Below, piece by piece: positions 1-15,501 of a stretch of DNA of 64,000 nucleotides. The stretch lies in contig CAIXPL010000001.1 in assembly GCA_903921325.1 (NCBI GenBank), forward strand, positions 248,001 through 312,000. Direction: 5' to 3'. Within the stretch, counting starts at the first letter, position 1, and each line of letters begins with the position of its first letter. A program made the position numbers and the translations under genes. This DNA comes from an uncultured Pseudomonadota bacterium. Lineage in GTDB: Bacteria; Pseudomonadota; Gammaproteobacteria; Burkholderiales; SG8-39. A model generated the notes under the pieces. It was given only the letters and a program-made list of their open reading frames with translations. It ran no database searches and was not told the DNA's origin.

Positions 1-154
1 CGATGGAAATATCTTCGCTGCCGAATGCGGTGTCGCGGATCACCCCGTCGCTATCAACGATCAGGGCCACATCCGCCGCGGCGGCGATCAGGGTGCCCGT
101 GGCCTCGGCGTTCAGACCGACCAGGAAATTCTTGGGTGCTCCGAACTGCTTCAC
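1..154 (-). CDS. ppsR: PpsR/CrtJ photosynthesis repressor, N-terminal fragment cut by window edge
   Basis: The first 51 codons of a minus-strand gene that runs off the left edge. The translation begins VKQFGAPKNFLVGLNAEATG and continues with a PAS-like start (LIAAAADVALIVDSDGVI), matching the opening of PpsR/CrtJ, the redox- and light-responsive repressor of bch, crt and puc genes. I chose the GTG at 154 because a GGAG motif lies 7 nt upstream; no in-frame ATG is available there. It follows ppaA by 27 nt on the same strand, so the two are probably co-transcribed, which is the usual ppaA-ppsR pairing of purple bacteria. The PAS2, PAS3 and helix-turn-helix regions are outside the window. Confidence 0.85.
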   Translation of the reverse strand, partial: MKQFGAPKNFLVGLNAEATGTLIAAAADVALIVDSDGVIRDTAFGSEDISI

Positions 155-181
155 GACAATACTCCAGAACCAAAAATGTAA

Positions 182-1111
182 CTAGGAACTGCGATCCATG
201 GATGGCGCTTTGCCACCCGGGCGGTCCGCGCCCGGCGTCAGCACCATCCGCTCCGCTTTTGCCAGAGCCTGCCAGCCATCAATCGCAGTTGCATCCGCCC
301 CAACCTGTTCAGCCAATTCCGGATGTGCGACGAAAACCGGACCGCCTACCATGACCACCACCGCCGGGTTGAGCGAGGCGCGCCGGCTGCTGCGGACGTC
401 TTCCCTCAGTAACTCGAGTTGGACTTCCGAGCCCACCGACAGGCCGATCAGGTCAAACCATTCGTCGTGAACCAATGCATTGAGGTCGTCACGGGCGCCC
501 GGGAAGCGAGTGGATACATCCCAGCCGGCGCGGATGAACAACTCTGCAACCATGGTCAGGCCAAGCGTATGCTGTTCGCCACGGGTTGGTGCGAAAACCG
601 CCTTCCTTTGTTTACACTCGTAGTTTATCGTGATTGGACAGGTTCCGGCGAGTTCGCGGATCAATTGTTGCAGATGCCCGGTGCCGATGGTCACGGTGGT
701 GAAGTCGGATTGGTCCGAATCCCAGAGTTCACCCAGGCACCTGGCGGCCGGCGCGATCAGTTCCAGGTAGATCGATTCGAGCGCCACGCCGCGCGCCCGC
801 AGCGACCCGACGTACGCCGAGATGGCCGGCGCATCGTCGGTCATCACCAGCCTGACCAGTTCGGCCACCTCCCGCTTGTAGGGTCGGGGGAGTACCGCCT
901 GGGAGGCGCACCCCGCAGATTCCGGCTGGTGCGCCAGCATCAGGCGCGGAATGATTTCCGCCTCTATCGTCTGTGTCAAGAGGGAAAGACACTCTTCGGC
1001 GACCTCACAGTCTAACGGCATCCAGTGCCCGACGAGCCTGCCGCTGCTCGGGGCATCTTCCACTTCCCCAGGCGACCATCCCAAGAAGTCCGGTTGACCT
1101 GCATTGTCCAT
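182..1111 (-). CDS. ppaA: PpaA/AerR-type cobalamin-binding photosynthesis regulator
   Basis: A 309-residue cytoplasmic regulator. Known family members (AerR, PpaA) bind a cobalamin through a C-terminal SCHIC/B12-binding domain and modulate PpsR/CrtJ. Here the C-terminal half shows the B12-fold pattern: FAPTRGEQHTLGL with a His in the ligand region, then WDVSTRFPG, FDLIGLSVGS and a VVVMVGGPVF strand before DATAIDGWQAL. The N-terminal half is helical and holds no recognisable DNA-binding motif. An upstream ATG at 1174 is open, but the ATG at 1111 is preceded by AGAGGGGGTGG, a strong ribosome site, and gives the better start. It lies divergent from bchF and immediately upstream of ppsR, the standard arrangement. 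B12 binding itself is inferred from the family. Confidence 0.85.
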   Translation of the reverse strand: MDNAGQPDFLGWSPGEVEDAPSSGRLVGHWMPLDCEVAEECLSLLTQTIEAEIIPRLMLAHQPESAGCASQAVLPRPYKREVAELVRLVMTDDAPAISAYVGSLRARGVALESIYLELIAPAARCLGELWDSDQSDFTTVTIGTGHLQQLIRELAGTCPITINYECKQRKAVFAPTRGEQHTLGLTMVAELFIRAGWDVSTRFPGARDDLNALVHDEWFDLIGLSVGSEVQLELLREDVRSSRRASLNPAVVVMVGGPVFVAHPELAEQVGADATAIDGWQALAKAERMVLTPGADRPGGKAPSMDRSS

Positions 1112-1302
1112 GGACCACCCCCTCTGCCTCTCGCTCCCTGGTTTGACTGCGGACTTGCACCCACTTGTTGACACGCTACCAGACCGCGGGCAGCTTGCAA
1201 AGGCGCGCCACGGTGCCGGCGCAAATTAAATTCAGGCCGTGCCGATGCTTAAATTTCGACCACGCCGATGCTGTCGTTAACGCTATTCCACGCTGCCGAA
1301 AC

Positions 1303-1335
1303 TGTCAATAAACCAATACGTCAACATAGATTGAC
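1303..1335. promoter_or_regulatory. Candidate operator over the bchF promoter (near-PpsR site plus inverted repeat)
   Basis: Positions 1303-1320 read TGT-N12-ACG, one base short of the TGT-N12-ACA consensus of PpsR/CrtJ. Next to it, GTCAA-N6-TTGAC (1320-1335) is a perfect inverted repeat whose right arm overlaps the -35 hexamer of the bchF promoter. A protein bound here would block RNA polymerase. PpsR is a natural candidate because its gene lies just to the left, but the match is imperfect and the assignment is inference. Confidence 0.4.
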
Positions 1336-1359
1336 ATTCCAGAAAAACCGGTCTACATT
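1331..1359 (+). promoter_or_regulatory. Sigma-70-type promoter for the bchF operon
   Basis: A perfect TTGACA at 1331-1336, a 17-nt spacer, and TACATT (4 of 6 to TATAAT) at 1354-1359. It lies about 40 nt upstream of the bchF ATG, with a GAGGAAGG ribosome site between them. It is the only good promoter-like pair I see upstream of the closely spaced bch-puh genes, so it may drive the whole series. Confidence 0.55.
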
Positions 1360-1381
1360 GATTCTCAAGGACCATTCATAA

Positions 1382-3214
<1,833 letters not shown>

Positions 3215-3218
3215 GACC

Positions 3219-4773
3219 ATGCAACTGACTCTGTGGACCTACGAAGGCCCGCCGCATGTCGGCGCGATGCGCATCGCCACCGCGATGAAGGGTGTGCACT
3301 ATGTGCTGCACGCCCCGCAAGGTGATACTTACGCCGACCTGCTGTTCACGATGATCGAACGGCGCACCAAACGGCCGCCGGTCACCTACACCACGTTCCA
3401 GGCACGCGACCTGGGCGGCGACACCGCCGAATTATTCAAGAACGCCGCGCGCGAGGCCTTCGAACGCTTCAGGCCCGCAGCCATGCTGGTGGGCGCCTCG
3501 TGTACCGCCGAATTGATCCAGGATGATCCCGGTGGCCTGGCGCTCGCGCTGGACCTGCCCATTCCGGTGGTGCCGCTGGAATTGCCGGCCTATCAGCGCA
3601 AGGAGAACTGGGGCGCGGCGGAGACCTTTTATCAGCTGGTGCGCAAGCTTGCCGGACCCGCCGCGCCGCCGGTCGGCACCCCGCGGCCGGCGCGCACGGC
3701 CGGTGCGCGTCCGCGCTGCAACCTGCTTGGCCCGACCGCGCTGGGCTTTCGCCATCGCGACGACGTGCGCGAAATCAGTTCCCTCCTGGCGCGCATCGGC
3801 GTCGAGATCAATGTCGCCGCGCCCCTGGATGCCACGCCCGCCGATCTCGCCCGCCTGGGCGAGGCCGATTTCAATGTGGTGCTGTATCCGGAAATCGCCT
3901 CCCAGGCCGCGCAATGGCTCAATCGCACCTTCGGCCAGCCGGCGACCAGGACGATCCCGATCGGCGCGGTTGCGACCCGCGAATTCATCGCCGAGGTGGC
4001 GCAACTGGCCGGGCTCGATGCCGCGACGCTGCTGGCCGAGGCGGAATCGCGTTCCACCTGGTACGCCAGATCGGTCGATTCGACCTATCTCACCGGCAAG
4101 CGCGTGTTCGTGTTCGGCGACGCCACACATGCGGTTGCCGCCGCCCGGGTGGCGGCGCGCGAAATGGGCTTCACGGTGGTGGGCATCGGCACCTATAGCC
4201 GCGAATTTGCCCGTGAGGTGCGCGAGGCGGCAAAAGGCTATGGCGTGGAAGCGCTGATTACCGATGATTATCTCGAGGTCGAAGCCCAGGTTACCCAGTT
4301 GCAGCCGGAACTGGTGCTGGGTACGCAGATGGAAAGGCACATTGCCAAGCGACTGGGTATTCCCTGCGCGGTGATTTCCGCGCCGGTGCATGTGCAGGAC
4401 TTTCCCGCGCGCTATTCGCCGCAGATGGGCTTCGAAGGCGCCAGCGTGCTGTTCGACACCTGGGTGCACCCGCTGATGATGGGCCTGGAAGAGCACCTCA
4501 TCACCATGTTCCGCGGCGATTTCGAATTTCACGAAAACGCCGCGCCTTCGCACCTGGGTGCGCTCACCGCCGCGCATAGCGAAGCGGCGCCTGCGGCCGC
4601 GCCGCCAGCCGCGACACTGGCAGGTGCAGCCATCGAACAGGTGATCGCCTGGGCGCCCGAAGCCGAACTCGAGCTGCGCAAGATACCGTTTTTCGTGCGT
4701 GGCAAGGCGCGCCGCAACACCGAGCGCTTTGCCATCGACCGCGCCGTACCGAGAATCACCGTGGAGACCCTGT

Positions 4774-4802
<29 letters not shown>
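3219..4802 (+). CDS. bchB: Dark-operative protochlorophyllide reductase subunit BchB
   Basis: 527 residues, usual length. It starts [20 protein letters not shown], the conserved BchB opening. Asp36 (HAPQGD) is the unusual aspartate ligand of the NB iron-sulphur cluster in DPOR, and it is present. Middle and C-terminal parts show the nitrogenase-like Rossmann domains ([29 protein letters not shown]), and a short C-terminal domain ends near [11 protein letters not shown]. An Ala-rich linker of about 35 residues, coded around 4560-4630, precedes that domain. The 3' end overlaps bchH by 29 nt. Confidence 0.97.
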
Positions 4803-9491
<4,689 letters not shown>

Positions 9492-9501
9492 GGCAGTCCG
9501 C

Positions 9502-10203
9502 ATGACGCAACTCTCCTATCAGGAACGGCGCGGACAGATCGAGACCTACTTCGATCGCACCGCAGTGCAGGCTTGGGCGCGTCTGACCTCGGATGCGCCG
9601 GTGGGGCGGATCCGCGCCACCGTGCGTGCGGGCCGCGACCGCATGCGCGCCACTCTCCTGTCCTGGCTACCGGACGACCTGCGCGGCACGCGCCTGCTCG
9701 ACGCCGGTTGCGGCACCGGCGCTCTGGCGGTGGAGGCGGCGAAGCGCGGCGCGCAGGTGGTGGCGATCGACCTTTCGCCCACCCTGGTCAACCTGGCGCG
9801 CGAGCGGCAACCGTCCGACCTTGGCGCGGGACGCATTGATTTTTGTGCCGGCGACATGCTCGATCCGGCGCTCGGCGAGTTCGACGTCGTGGTCGGGATG
9901 GATTCGCTGATTCATTACCAGGCGCCAGACGCTGTGCGCGTGCTGGCAGGCCTGGCGCAACGCACCCGGCAGGCGATGCTGTTCACCTTCGCGCCCAGCA
10001 ATCCGGCCTTGGCGACGATGCACATGGCGGGCAAGCTGTTCCCGCGAGGAAACCGCGCGCCTGCCATCGTGCCGGTGGCTGAGAAAAACCTGCGGCGCCT
10101 GCTCGCCGCCGAACCGCAATTGCGCGGCTGGCACCCTGCCCGCACGCAGCGGGTGGCCAGCGGTTTTTACACATCGCACGCGCTGGAGATGGTGAGGACA
10201 TGA
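9502..10203 (+). CDS. bchM: Mg-protoporphyrin IX O-methyltransferase BchM
   Basis: 233 residues. A SAM-dependent enzyme that methylates the C13 propionate of Mg-protoporphyrin IX, producing the substrate of the cyclase AcsF further down the operon. Motif I is LLDAGCGTGALAVEAA (D67 to about A80) and the acidic end of beta-2 is VVAIDLS. The family-typical GMDSLIHYQ and LFTFAPSNPAL stretches follow. An upstream TTG at 9484 is open but overlaps the end of bchL; ATG 9502 is better. It overlaps lhaA by ATGA at 10200-10203. Confidence 0.95.
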   Translation: MTQLSYQERRGQIETYFDRTAVQAWARLTSDAPVGRIRATVRAGRDRMRATLLSWLPDDLRGTRLLDAGCGTGALAVEAAKRGAQVVAIDLSPTLVNLARERQPSDLGAGRIDFCAGDMLDPALGEFDVVVGMDSLIHYQAPDAVRVLAGLAQRTRQAMLFTFAPSNPALATMHMAGKLFPRGNRAPAIVPVAEKNLRRLLAAEPQLRGWHPARTQRVASGFYTSHALEMVRT

Positions 10204-11642
10204 ATCCCGTCCATCGGCTCAATGGCGCTCTGGCCCGCGGATGGACCCACTTGGGTCCCAGCCTGCTGCCGTTTGCCGATGCCGTCACGGCGGAACTGCC
10301 GCTCGGCCGTTTGCTGCGCCTGTCACTGTTCCAGATTTCTGTTGGCATGGCAATGGCCCTGCTCAATGGCACCCTGAACCGGGTGATGATCGTCGAGATG
10401 GAAGTACCGGCCTGGCTGGTGTCGCTGATGATCTCCCTGCCGCTGGTGTTCGCGCCGTTCCGTGCGCTGCTGGGTTTTCGCTCCGACACCCATCGTTCGG
10501 TGCTCGGCTGGCGGCGCGTACCGTACATCTGGATGGGTAGTTTGCTGCAATTCGGTGGTCTGGCCATCATGCCCTTCGCGCTGATTGTCCTTTCCGGCGA
10601 TACCCATGGCCCGGTGATCATCGGGCAGATTGGCGCGGGCCTCGCCTTTCTGCTGGTGGGCGCAGGATTGCATACCACCCAGACGGCCGGGCTGGCCCTC
10701 GCCACCGATATCGCACCGCGCGACTCGCGACCCAGCGTGGTAGCGATGCTCTACGTGATGCTGCTTGTGGGCATGGTCGCCAGCTCCCTGCTGTTCGGCA
10801 CCCTCCTGGCCACCTTTACCCAGGTTCACCTGATCCAGGTGATCCAGGGTGCCGCGCTGCTCACCATGGCCTTGAATATCGTCGCGTTGTGGAAGCAGGA
10901 AACCCGTGATCCGGCGCTGACCAGCCGCGATACGCCACGGCCGCAATTCCGCCAGTCCTGGCGCGCGTTCATACGGGGTGGCCGTTCGTCACGCCTGTTG
11001 GTGGCCGTTGGCCTGGGCAGTGCCGGCTTCAGTATGCAGGACATCTTGCTCGAGCCCTATGGCGGCGAGGTCCTGCATCTGGCAGTGGGTTCGACCTCGT
11101 CGCTCACTGCGATGTCGGCCTGCGGCGCGCTCGTCGCTTTCCTGCTGGCATCGCGCTTTCTGGTGCACGGTGGCGAGCCGCATCGGCTGGCGGCGGGCGG
11201 CGCGGTGGTCGGCGTGTTCGCCTTCGCGGCGGTGATATTTGCGGCGCCCGCCCAGTCGCCGTTTCTGTTCCGGGTCGGCGCGGCCTTAATCGGTTTTGGT
11301 GGCGGTCTGTTCTCGATGGGCACCCTGACCGCCGCGATGGGCCTGGAAACCAACGGTCAAAGCGGCCTCGCGCTGGGCGCCTGGGGCGCGGTGCAGGCCT
11401 CATGCGGCGGACTGGCGGTCGCGGCGGGCGGCGCGATCCGCGATGTCATCTCCGGGCTGGCATCGCAGGGCCTGCTGGGGCCGGCCCTAGTCGGTCCCGC
11501 CACCGGCTATGGCGTTGTCTATCACTTTGAAATCGCGCTGCTGTTCGCCAGCATGATTGCAATCGGTCCGCTCGTCCGTCCCGCGCGTGAGCGACGGGCG
11601 CATCCGGGTGGCAAGTTCGGGCTGGCCGAATTTCCGGGCTAG
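10200..11642 (+). CDS. lhaA: LhaA/PucC-family light-harvesting 1 assembly protein
   Basis: A 480-residue protein with about 12 predicted membrane spans, of the BCD/PucC branch of the major facilitator superfamily. LhaA helps assemble the LH1 antenna around the reaction centre. The family hallmarks are seen: LLRLSLFQISVGMAMALLNG, LNRVMIVEMEVPAWLVSLMI, RSDTHRSVLGWRRVPYIWMG and FSMQDILLEPYGGEVL. The position between bchM and puhA marks it as LhaA rather than the PucC that accompanies puc genes. The C-terminus (HPGGKFGLAEFPG) matches the usual FGL-type tail of this group. Confidence 0.92.
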   Translation: MNPVHRLNGALARGWTHLGPSLLPFADAVTAELPLGRLLRLSLFQISVGMAMALLNGTLNRVMIVEMEVPAWLVSLMISLPLVFAPFRALLGFRSDTHRSVLGWRRVPYIWMGSLLQFGGLAIMPFALIVLSGDTHGPVIIGQIGAGLAFLLVGAGLHTTQTAGLALATDIAPRDSRPSVVAMLYVMLLVGMVASSLLFGTLLATFTQVHLIQVIQGAALLTMALNIVALWKQETRDPALTSRDTPRPQFRQSWRAFIRGGRSSRLLVAVGLGSAGFSMQDILLEPYGGEVLHLAVGSTSSLTAMSACGALVAFLLASRFLVHGGEPHRLAAGGAVVGVFAFAAVIFAAPAQSPFLFRVGAALIGFGGGLFSMGTLTAAMGLETNGQSGLALGAWGAVQASCGGLAVAAGGAIRDVISGLASQGLLGPALVGPATGYGVVYHFEIALLFASMIAIGPLVRPARERRAHPGGKFGLAEFPG

Positions 11643-11671
11643 TCAAATTTCCAGCAAGAGGAGAGCACGCT

Positions 11672-12442
11672 ATGGGAACGGGATCCATCACCGGGTATGT
11701 CGATGTCGCGCAAATTGCGCTTTATGTGTTCTGGATATTTTTTGCCGGACTGATCTACTATTTGCAAAAGGAGGCCAAGCGGGAGGGCTTTCCGCTCGAG
11801 ATGGACGGCCCCGACGGGCCGCGCTCCGCGGGCTGGTTGCCGATGCCTGCGCCCAAAACATATTATTTGCGCGACGGCACCTCGGTGACGGTGCCCAACG
11901 ACAAGCGCTCGCCGCAGGTCCTTGCAGCAGCACCATCGAACCGCTTTGCAGGGGCGCCCCTGGAGCCGACCGGCAATCCGATGCTCGACGGCGTGGGGCC
12001 CGCGGCCTACGCCGATCGCGCCGATACTCCCGACCTCACGGTGGAGGGCGAGTTAAGAATCGTGCCGCTGCGTGCCGCTCCCGGCTTTGACGTGGCTAGC
12101 CAGGATCCAGACCCTCGCGGCATGCCGGTGGTGGGCGCTGACGGCGTTGTCGGCGGCACGGTAGCCGACATCTGGGTGGATCGATCCGAAGCGATTTTCC
12201 GCTATTTCGAAGTCCTGCCGGTGGGTGCCGAGGCCGGCCGGCGAGTGCTGCTGCCGGTCAACTTCACCCGCATCAGCCGCGGTGAAGTGAGGGTGAAATC
12301 AATACTTGGCGGCCAATTCGCGCAGGTGCCGGCGACCCGACAACCGGCCCAGGTCACCTTGCTTGAAGAGGAAAAGATCATGGCCTACTACGGCGGCGGC
12401 ACGCTGTACGCCACGCCCGACCGGCAGGAGCCCTTTCTGTGA
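11672..12442 (+). CDS. puhA: Photosynthetic reaction centre H subunit PuhA
   Basis: 256 residues. The H subunit caps the cytoplasmic face of the type-II reaction centre and shapes the proton path to QB. One transmembrane helix (about residues 13-31, AQIALYVFWIFFAGLIYYL) is followed by the conserved junction KEAKREGFPLE and PKTYYLRDGTSVTVPN. The cytoplasmic PRC-barrel region includes VVGADGVVGGTVADIWVDRS and RVLLPVNFTRI. The start has a clear AAGAGGAGAG ribosome site. Pufs L and M are not in this window. Confidence 0.97.
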   Translation: MGTGSITGYVDVAQIALYVFWIFFAGLIYYLQKEAKREGFPLEMDGPDGPRSAGWLPMPAPKTYYLRDGTSVTVPNDKRSPQVLAAAPSNRFAGAPLEPTGNPMLDGVGPAAYADRADTPDLTVEGELRIVPLRAAPGFDVASQDPDPRGMPVVGADGVVGGTVADIWVDRSEAIFRYFEVLPVGAEAGRRVLLPVNFTRISRGEVRVKSILGGQFAQVPATRQPAQVTLLEEEKIMAYYGGGTLYATPDRQEPFL

Positions 12443-13122
12443 GCGGACACAGCCACGGTCACGAGCACGAACACGAGTTCGAGGCCGCGCGCGGCCTCCC
12501 CGAGGCGTTGCCGGCGAACGAGCACATCCTCTGGCAAGGCGCGCCGGATTGGCGCTTGCTGGCCAACGAGGCCCTGCACGTGCGCAAGCTGGCGATCTAT
12601 TTCGCGGTACTTTTGAGCTGCCGCGCTCTCGTGGTGGTGTCCGACGGGGGCAGCGTTCTGCAAGCGGCAATGGCCGTGCTCTGGCTGCTGCCGTTGGCCG
12701 CACTTGCCGTCGGTATGCTTGCATTCGTTGCATGGCTGATGGGCCGCAATGCCGTATACACCGTGACCAACCGCCGGGTCGTCATGCGTGTTGGCATCGT
12801 ACTCACCATTACGTTCAACCTTCCGTTTTCCGCCATCGATTCGGCCAGCGTCCGGATCGATCCGAACGGCTCCGGCGATCTGGTCCTTTTCCTGTCGAAC
12901 ACTGCCAAGATCGCCTATGTGCATTTGTGGCCGCACGCGCGACCCTGGCGGATCAAACACCCCGAGCCCATGCTGCGCGCCATTCCCGACGTGCAGAGGG
13001 TGGCATCGTTGTTGTCCGAAGCGCTCGCCGCCGCGGCCGGCGTAGCGCCGGTCAGGGTAGGCGCGACGGTGGCGGGCGACCGCGATCGGCAGCCCGAGCC
13101 GGCCAGCCCCGTGGCGGCGTGA
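12439..13122 (+). CDS. puhB: PuhB, reaction-centre assembly membrane protein with His-rich N-terminus
   Basis: 227 residues with a GTG start that overlaps the puhA stop. PuhB is needed for efficient reaction-centre assembly. Visible features: the conserved LPANEHILWQGAPDWR box, two to three hydrophobic segments (residues about 52-102), then a bacterial PH-like domain (NAVYTVTNRRVVMR, LVLFLSNTAKIAYVHLWPHARPW) and a C-terminal Ala/Pro-rich tail. The N-terminus GHSHGHEHEHEFE contains five His within twelve residues, a possible metal-binding patch that could also simply be a polar tail. Confidence 0.92.
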   Translation: MSGHSHGHEHEHEFEAARGLPEALPANEHILWQGAPDWRLLANEALHVRKLAIYFAVLLSCRALVVVSDGGSVLQAAMAVLWLLPLAALAVGMLAFVAWLMGRNAVYTVTNRRVVMRVGIVLTITFNLPFSAIDSASVRIDPNGSGDLVLFLSNTAKIAYVHLWPHARPWRIKHPEPMLRAIPDVQRVASLLSEALAAAAGVAPVRVGATVAGDRDRQPEPASPVAA

Positions 13123-13132
13123 GGTGCACGCC

Positions 13133-13585
13133 ATGAGTTCCTCCGCCGGTCCGGGCTTTCCGCGCGTGCCGCTCTACGCCGCCGGCGCGCTGGTACTCTT
13201 CATGTTGCTTGCCGTCACTCTCGTGCGCCTGACCGGCATCGGCGTGGTGCATGTGGTTGACGCCCCTGTGGTGGAGACGCGCGAGTTCCGGTTTGAGGAC
13301 CGGCCGGACGGCAGTATCGCGGTGCTCGATGCCCACTACCACCAGATCGACACCGTCGCGCCGGGTAGCAACGGCTTTTTGCGTGGCACCCTGCGTGGCC
13401 TGGCGCGCGAGCGCAAGCGCGAAGGCATCGGCCCGGACATTCCCTTCCGCATGGTGGGGCATGCCGACGGACGCCTCATGCTGGAGGATCCCGGCACCGG
13501 TCGCCGCGTCGACCTCGGTTCGTTCGGTCCGACCAACGCGGCGGCGTTTGCCCGGCTGATGGAACAGCCAGGCGCGACGCACTGA
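13133..13585 (+). CDS. puhC: PuhC, photosynthetic complex assembly protein
   Basis: 150 residues. One N-terminal membrane helix (about 12-34, [18 protein letters not shown]) anchors a small periplasmic beta domain: [25 protein letters not shown] and [19 protein letters not shown], both typical of PuhC. The family supports reaction-centre/LH1 organisation. An upstream GTG (13124) is open, but ATG 13133 lies 6 nt after GAGGTG and is preferred. It begins 10 nt after puhB. Confidence 0.9.
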   Translation: MSSSAGPGFPRVPLYAAGALVLFMLLAVTLVRLTGIGVVHVVDAPVVETREFRFEDRPDGSIAVLDAHYHQIDTVAPGSNGFLRGTLRGLARERKREGIGPDIPFRMVGHADGRLMLEDPGTGRRVDLGSFGPTNAAAFARLMEQPGATH

Positions 13586-13607
13586 AACCAAAGACTGGAG
13601 GATGATC

Positions 13608-14672
13608 ATGAATCCGACAAGCGCGCCCGCGGCACCCAACGAGGCGACCAGCATCGCCCTGAAAGACACCGTCCTGACGCCGCGTTTCTACACCACCGAC
13701 TTCGCTGCGATGGACCGCATCAACGTCGATGCCATCCGGCCGCAATGGGACGCGTTGATGGCCGAATTTCGCGCCGACAGCAATACCGACCACTTCCAGC
13801 GCCCGGCCGACATGCAGGGCAACTATTCGCATCTTCCGGACGCGCTGTACAAGGAATTCACCGACTTTCTGATCAGTTCGGTGACGTCGGAATTCTCCGG
13901 CTGCGTTCTTTATTCGGAAATCAAGAAGCGCGTCACCAACCCTGACATGAAGGAACTCATGGGTTACATGGCGCGCGATGAAAGCCGCCACGCAGGCTTC
14001 ATCAACCAATGGCTCAAGGACTTCGGCGTCGGCGTCGACCTGGGTTTTCTGGCGCGAGCGAAAAAATATACCTACTTCCGCCCGAAATTCATTTTTTACG
14101 CAACCTATCTGTCCGAGAAGATCGGCTATGCGCGCTATATCGCCATCTTTCGTCAAATAGAAAAGCATCCGGAGCTCTGCTTTCACCCGATTTTCAGATG
14201 GTTCGAACGCTGGTGCAACGACGAATTCCGCCACGGCGAGGCATTCGCACTGCTGATGCGCGCCGATCCGCAACTGCTGAGCGGCCTGAACAAGCTGTGG
14301 ATCCGCTTTTTCGTGCTGGCGGTATTCGCGACCATGTACGTGCGCGACCATACTCGTCCGGAGATGCACGCAGCGCTGCACATGGATCCCACCGAATATG
14401 ACTTCAAGGTGTTTCGCATTACCTCCGAAATCACCAAGCAGGTGTTCCCGCTGACCCTGAACCTGGACGACCCGCGCTTTCGCGCCGGCCTGGAACGCAT
14501 GCGCCGCATCTCGCTGGCCATCGAAGCGATAAAAATGCGAGGCGGGGTGCTCGGCCCCCTGAAGAGACTCGCGCTCGGGTTGGCCGCCGGCGTGACCTTC
14601 GCGCGCCTGTTCTGGCTGCCCGCCACGCCTAATGCATTGCCTCGCGACATGCGCGTCGCGCCGGCCTGGTAA
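13608..14672 (+). CDS. acsF: Aerobic Mg-protoporphyrin IX monomethyl ester oxidative cyclase AcsF
   Basis: 354 residues. This O2-dependent di-iron enzyme forms ring E of bacteriochlorophyll. Ferritin-like metal motifs are visible: [21 protein letters not shown] (ExxH), [10 protein letters not shown] and [10 protein letters not shown] (ExxH). The substrate-channel region with PKFIFYATY is conserved. Two in-frame ATGs exist; 13608 is 6 nt after GGAGG, whereas the ATG at 13602 abuts it, so 13608 is chosen. Placement between puhC and puhE is characteristic of beta- and many alphaproteobacterial clusters. The oxygen-dependent cyclase together with DPOR indicates an organism that makes pigment under at least some oxygen. 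No bchE is seen here. Confidence 0.96.
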   Translation: MNPTSAPAAPNEATSIALKDTVLTPRFYTTDFAAMDRINVDAIRPQWDALMAEFRADSNTDHFQRPADMQGNYSHLPDALYKEFTDFLISSVTSEFSGCVLYSEIKKRVTNPDMKELMGYMARDESRHAGFINQWLKDFGVGVDLGFLARAKKYTYFRPKFIFYATYLSEKIGYARYIAIFRQIEKHPELCFHPIFRWFERWCNDEFRHGEAFALLMRADPQLLSGLNKLWIRFFVLAVFATMYVRDHTRPEMHAALHMDPTEYDFKVFRITSEITKQVFPLTLNLDDPRFRAGLERMRRISLAIEAIKMRGGVLGPLKRLALGLAAGVTFARLFWLPATPNALPRDMRVAPAW

Positions 14673-14709
14673 AGCGCGGTCCAGGCCGCGTTACTGCCCC
14701 TCACACGCG

Positions 14710-15489
14710 ATGTCGCTCTATCTCCTGCCCGTAGTGTTTACGCTTTTTTTCTGGTGGTTCAGCACCGGCGTGATCCTGTACCTAGACGGCCTGCCGGTGC
14801 GCACGTTCCGTTGGAGCTTTCTGTCGGCCACCGTGCTGCTGGCGCTGGCGCTGTACGGCCTGTCGGCCACCCGTGGCGACACCAGTGTCAGCGGCGCCTA
14901 CCTGGCATTTACCTGCGGTCTGCTGGCTTGGGCTTGGCAGGAGGTGGGCTTTTTGCTGGGCTACGTGACCGGGCCGCGCCAGAGTGCCTTGCCGGCGGGC
15001 TGTACCGCCTGGCAGCATTTCGTCTGTGCGATCCAGACAATTTTGTATCACGAACTGGCCCTGGCGCTGACCGCGCTGGCCGTTGTGGGTCTGACCTGGA
15101 ACGCGCCCAACCAGGTCGGTGCCTGGACCTACCTGCTCCTCTGGGCCATGCGCCAGAGCGCGAAGCTTAACCTGTTCCTGGGGGTGCGTAATCTCAACGA
15201 GCAATTTCTCCCCGCGCATTTGCGCTACCTGCAAAGCTACTTCACCAAGCGCCGCATGAATCTGCTATTTCCGGTTTCGATCCTCGCCTCGACCCTGCTG
15301 GCGTTCCTGATCTGGCGCGACGCCCTGTCCGGGTACGCGCAAGCCTTTGAGGCAACCGGGCTTACCCTTGTCGGCACCCTGCTGACATTGGCGATTCTCG
15401 AGCACTGGTTCATGGTCTTGCCGCTGCCCTCGGAAGCCCTCTGGAAGTGGGGTTTGCACTCTCGACGCGATAGCGGGGTGCAGCATTAA
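14710..15489 (+). CDS. puhE: PuhE, putative photosynthetic complex assembly protein
   Basis: 259 residues with about seven hydrophobic segments. The family is found only next to puh genes and affects bacteriochlorophyll accumulation and reaction-centre yield; its biochemistry is not defined. Recognisable motifs: FTLFFWWFSTGVILYLDGLP at the start, the central LTWNAPNQVGAWTYLLLWAM, then KLNLFLGVRNLNEQFLPAHL and LEHWFMVLPLPSEALWKWGL at the end. The reading frame is open upstream into acsF, but ATG 14710 matches the family start. It is the last gene of the photosynthesis series; the next gene converges with it after 12 nt and no terminator is visible. Confidence 0.92.
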   Translation: MSLYLLPVVFTLFFWWFSTGVILYLDGLPVRTFRWSFLSATVLLALALYGLSATRGDTSVSGAYLAFTCGLLAWAWQEVGFLLGYVTGPRQSALPAGCTAWQHFVCAIQTILYHELALALTALAVVGLTWNAPNQVGAWTYLLLWAMRQSAKLNLFLGVRNLNEQFLPAHLRYLQSYFTKRRMNLLFPVSILASTLLAFLIWRDALSGYAQAFEATGLTLVGTLLTLAILEHWFMVLPLPSEALWKWGLHSRRDSGVQH

Positions 15490-15501
15490 TGTCGGATCTG
15501 C

